From positions 1 through 64,000 of the forward strand of contig JAURVB010013889.1 of assembly GCA_033002965.1 (NCBI GenBank): DNA of 64,000 bases. The letters are read 5' to 3'. The translations under genes were made by a program, and so were the position numbers. Within the stretch, counting starts at the first letter, position 1. Every line of letters starts with the position of its first letter. Under the pieces are notes generated by a model, which saw only the letters and a program-made list of their open reading frames with translations, was not told where the DNA came from and did not search any database. Below, piece by piece: positions 62,124 through 64,000 of the stretch. The DNA is from Piper betle (Eukaryota; Streptophyta; Magnoliopsida; Piperales; Piperaceae).

Positions 62124-63600
62124 ATGGCTGTCTCCTTCTTCTTCTCCCCTGCGCCGGTCCATGCTACCAAAAGATTGCACCTTTCCTACCCGAGAAGACG
62201 GCCCACCACCACCGCCAAAGCGGTGAAGGAATGGAGGGAGTACGAAAAGGCTGTGAAGGAGAAGGACCTCGCCCGGGCGCTTCGGTTCCTGCAGTCAACC
62301 GACGGGCTTCTCCCATTGGAGAAGGAGGAGTTGTCTACTATTCCGACGAGCGCCGAAGCCGAGTTGAGGTTCTTTCGGGGAGAGAGGGATTGGGAGGTGC
62401 TTGACACTTGCTTGAATGCTGATGATATGAAGCTGGTTGGTAGTGCTTATAGGTTTCTTCAACAAAGAGGGTTCCTTCCCAACTTTGGCAAGTGCAGAAA
62501 CATTGGTATGTGATCATCCATGCTTCTCTCATTTGCTGTTTGTTTTGTTGATAGCTGCTAGCCTGGGGTTTGTAATCGTTTCTAATGGTTGTTATCCTTT
62601 TTGGTAGAATTGGGAATGTGTTTATAAGTTGCTGACAACATTTGTTTTGGAAAAATTCTTTGAGAGTATGATGGATGTGTTCTGGTTTTGATTAAGTTCT
62701 TAGTGTTTTCCTAAGGTGGTGTTGGGGTCTTGCGAGTTTGAATGGCATCTTGTTCCCTCATTGTTAGATGTTTGTGCTAATTATAATATATAGGATCTAG
62801 AAAAAGGGGAGGGAGAGGGGGAGTGGCATTGAAGTAATTAACTAGTTGTTTTGCTTTTCTGAAGAATTGGATATGACTAAGTTAATGTCTATCTGTAAAT
62901 GGAGAAATTTTTGGGCCTTTTTTGGTTTGATTGAGTTTCATGTGCTCTACTAGTCTAGTGCTAATGTTAATTTATTTAATGTAAAGGCCCGTGTGAGTCT
63001 GAATAAAATCTTGTTTGCTGATAAGGTATATCCTCCTTGTTAGATGTTTCTGTAATTGTAATAGGGTCTAGAGAATAAAGAAAAGATCATTTGGCTTGAA
63101 TATGATTACATTCATGGAATTCTCTGCCATAGCTATTCTAAGCGAGTTTAAGTCTTGTTCATCTTTTAATCTTTGGATTCCTTCGTTTTTTTCAGTTTTA
63201 GATGGGCTAAGAGAGGTCACTCCATCTGTTTTAAAATCCTCTACTGGCTTGGAAGGTGATTGAATTATTTTAGCTGTCATTTGCCCTTTAGATTCTTATC
63301 ATACAATTAATCACAATGAAATTTGTTTTTCCCAATGTTGTTTCTTTTAGCTTCTAAGCTTGCCCCAAAGAAGTGGGGACTCTCTGGGTTATCTGGCACT
63401 GTCTTGATTGGTTTCTTTGGAGGTGCATCGTTTTTGCTTTCTAAAGGAATCGACATTAGGCCAAACTTGGCAGTTGTTTTGGGATTGGCTTGGCTGGATG
63501 CAGTATTTTTAGGAGGTACCTGCCTTGCTCAGATATCATCACTATGGCCTCCATACAGACGCCGAATACTTGTTCACGAAGCTGGTCATCTTCTGACTGG
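62124..63600 (+). CDS. plastid membrane protein with HEAGH (M41-like) motif, partial
   Basis: Three exons are clear: 62124-62505, 63196-63255 and 63351-63599, spliced in phase with GT-AG borders; the gene continues beyond and probably off the window. It starts MAVSFFFSPAPVHATKRLHL, a Ser/Arg-rich plastid transit-like N terminus, followed by a soluble helical region (VKEWREYEKAVKEKDLARAL). Then come a hydrophobic stretch GTVLIGFFGGASFLLSKGI, a second LAVVLGLAWLDAVFLGGTCL, and RRRILVHEAGHLLTG. HEAGH is the HExxH zinc-binding motif of the FtsH M41 protease family, but no AAA domain precedes it, so this belongs to the small FtsH-like membrane proteins of plastids. The next exon should begin AYLMGCP-like; the sequence after the tgcag near 63735 does not match convincingly, so the remainder is unresolved. 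Confidence 0.85.
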
Positions 63601-64000
63601 TACATTAATATGTGATTCTTTGAGATCCACTAAATAAATATTTCTGTTTTTAATATAAAGGAAAAAAACTGATGTTAATAGTTCAAGCTCTTTTTGTTAA
63701 TAATGTCAGCATCCTGCATGTAAATGACTGCAGACATTTATAGGTATTACAGGCTGCATTATTGAACTAGGTACCGGAAGTTATGATGTGTGAGTGGTAT
63801 TTTCTCCTTTTGAAAATAGTATTCTGTTTATACTATATCAATGATTTTTTCCTTCCTATTTTTATTTGATTAAAAAAAGTGTTGATGATGATTGATGCTG
63901 ATGATCATTTTGAATAGATGTATATGATCTTGTAAATTTGCTTGAATCTAAATTTTCATTTTTGGTCTTGAACAGAATCACCAATCTATAGCATTACACT

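Overview
This 64 kb window is plant nuclear DNA: spliced genes with GT-AG introns, plastid-targeted proteins, LBD, SAUR, PAL and CYSTM families, and abundant retrotransposon and Mutator-like sequence. Several compact genes (HPPD, PAL, SAUR, eL27) are very GC-rich while intergenic DNA is strongly AT-rich. That contrast suggests a monocot, probably not a grass, but this is inference and I cannot name the species.

Layout. 1-2.9 kb: the inverted end of a long LTR, then two short GC-rich repeat elements with hairpin ends, one holding a 220 bp near-perfect palindrome. 2.9-3.9 kb: an intact LBD transcription factor gene (minus). 6.5-16.1 kb: a decayed PEX1 gene (minus). 16.1 kb: an intact tRNA-Phe. 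16.4-18.8 kb: a decayed, internally deleted APC5 gene (plus). 19.1-21.4 kb: an intact HPPD gene (minus). 25.0-29.9 kb: a Mutator-like element (MULE) with a broken transposase gene and a captured gene tail resembling DNA polymerase eta. 30.5-33.4 kb: a solo LTR with 5 bp target-site duplication, nested in an older repeat. 34.3-36.5 kb: a phenylalanine ammonia-lyase copy with three frameshifts and two altered active-site residues. 43.3 kb: SAUR. 44.3-45.3 kb: PP2-like gene, broken. 45.8-46.2 kb: CYSTM mini-protein. 47.6-48.2 kb: ribosomal protein eL27 with a textbook promoter. 48.8-53.8 kb: LCAT4-like acyltransferase/phospholipase (minus) with one frameshift and two GC-AG introns. 56.2-57.2 kb: broken cytochrome c6A. 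57.9-61.7 kb: intact plastid chaperonin CPN60A2 (minus), divergent from a HEAGH-motif membrane protein gene that runs off the right edge (62.1-64 kb).

The genes do not form a pathway; this is an ordinary euchromatic gene neighbourhood. Its notable feature is the density of broken single-copy-type genes (PEX1, APC5, PAL, PP2, cytochrome c6A) beside clean ones (LBD, HPPD, SAUR, eL27, CYSTM, CPN60A2). The best reading is a duplicated segment undergoing fractionation, with intact copies elsewhere. A recurring single-base-deletion signature, often in G/C runs, means some frameshifts (notably LCAT4 and part of PAL) could instead be assembly errors. I found no CRISPR array and no convincing new biological system; the captured Pol-eta tail in the MULE and the CpG-type decay of the PEX1 arginine-finger region are the most interesting items.
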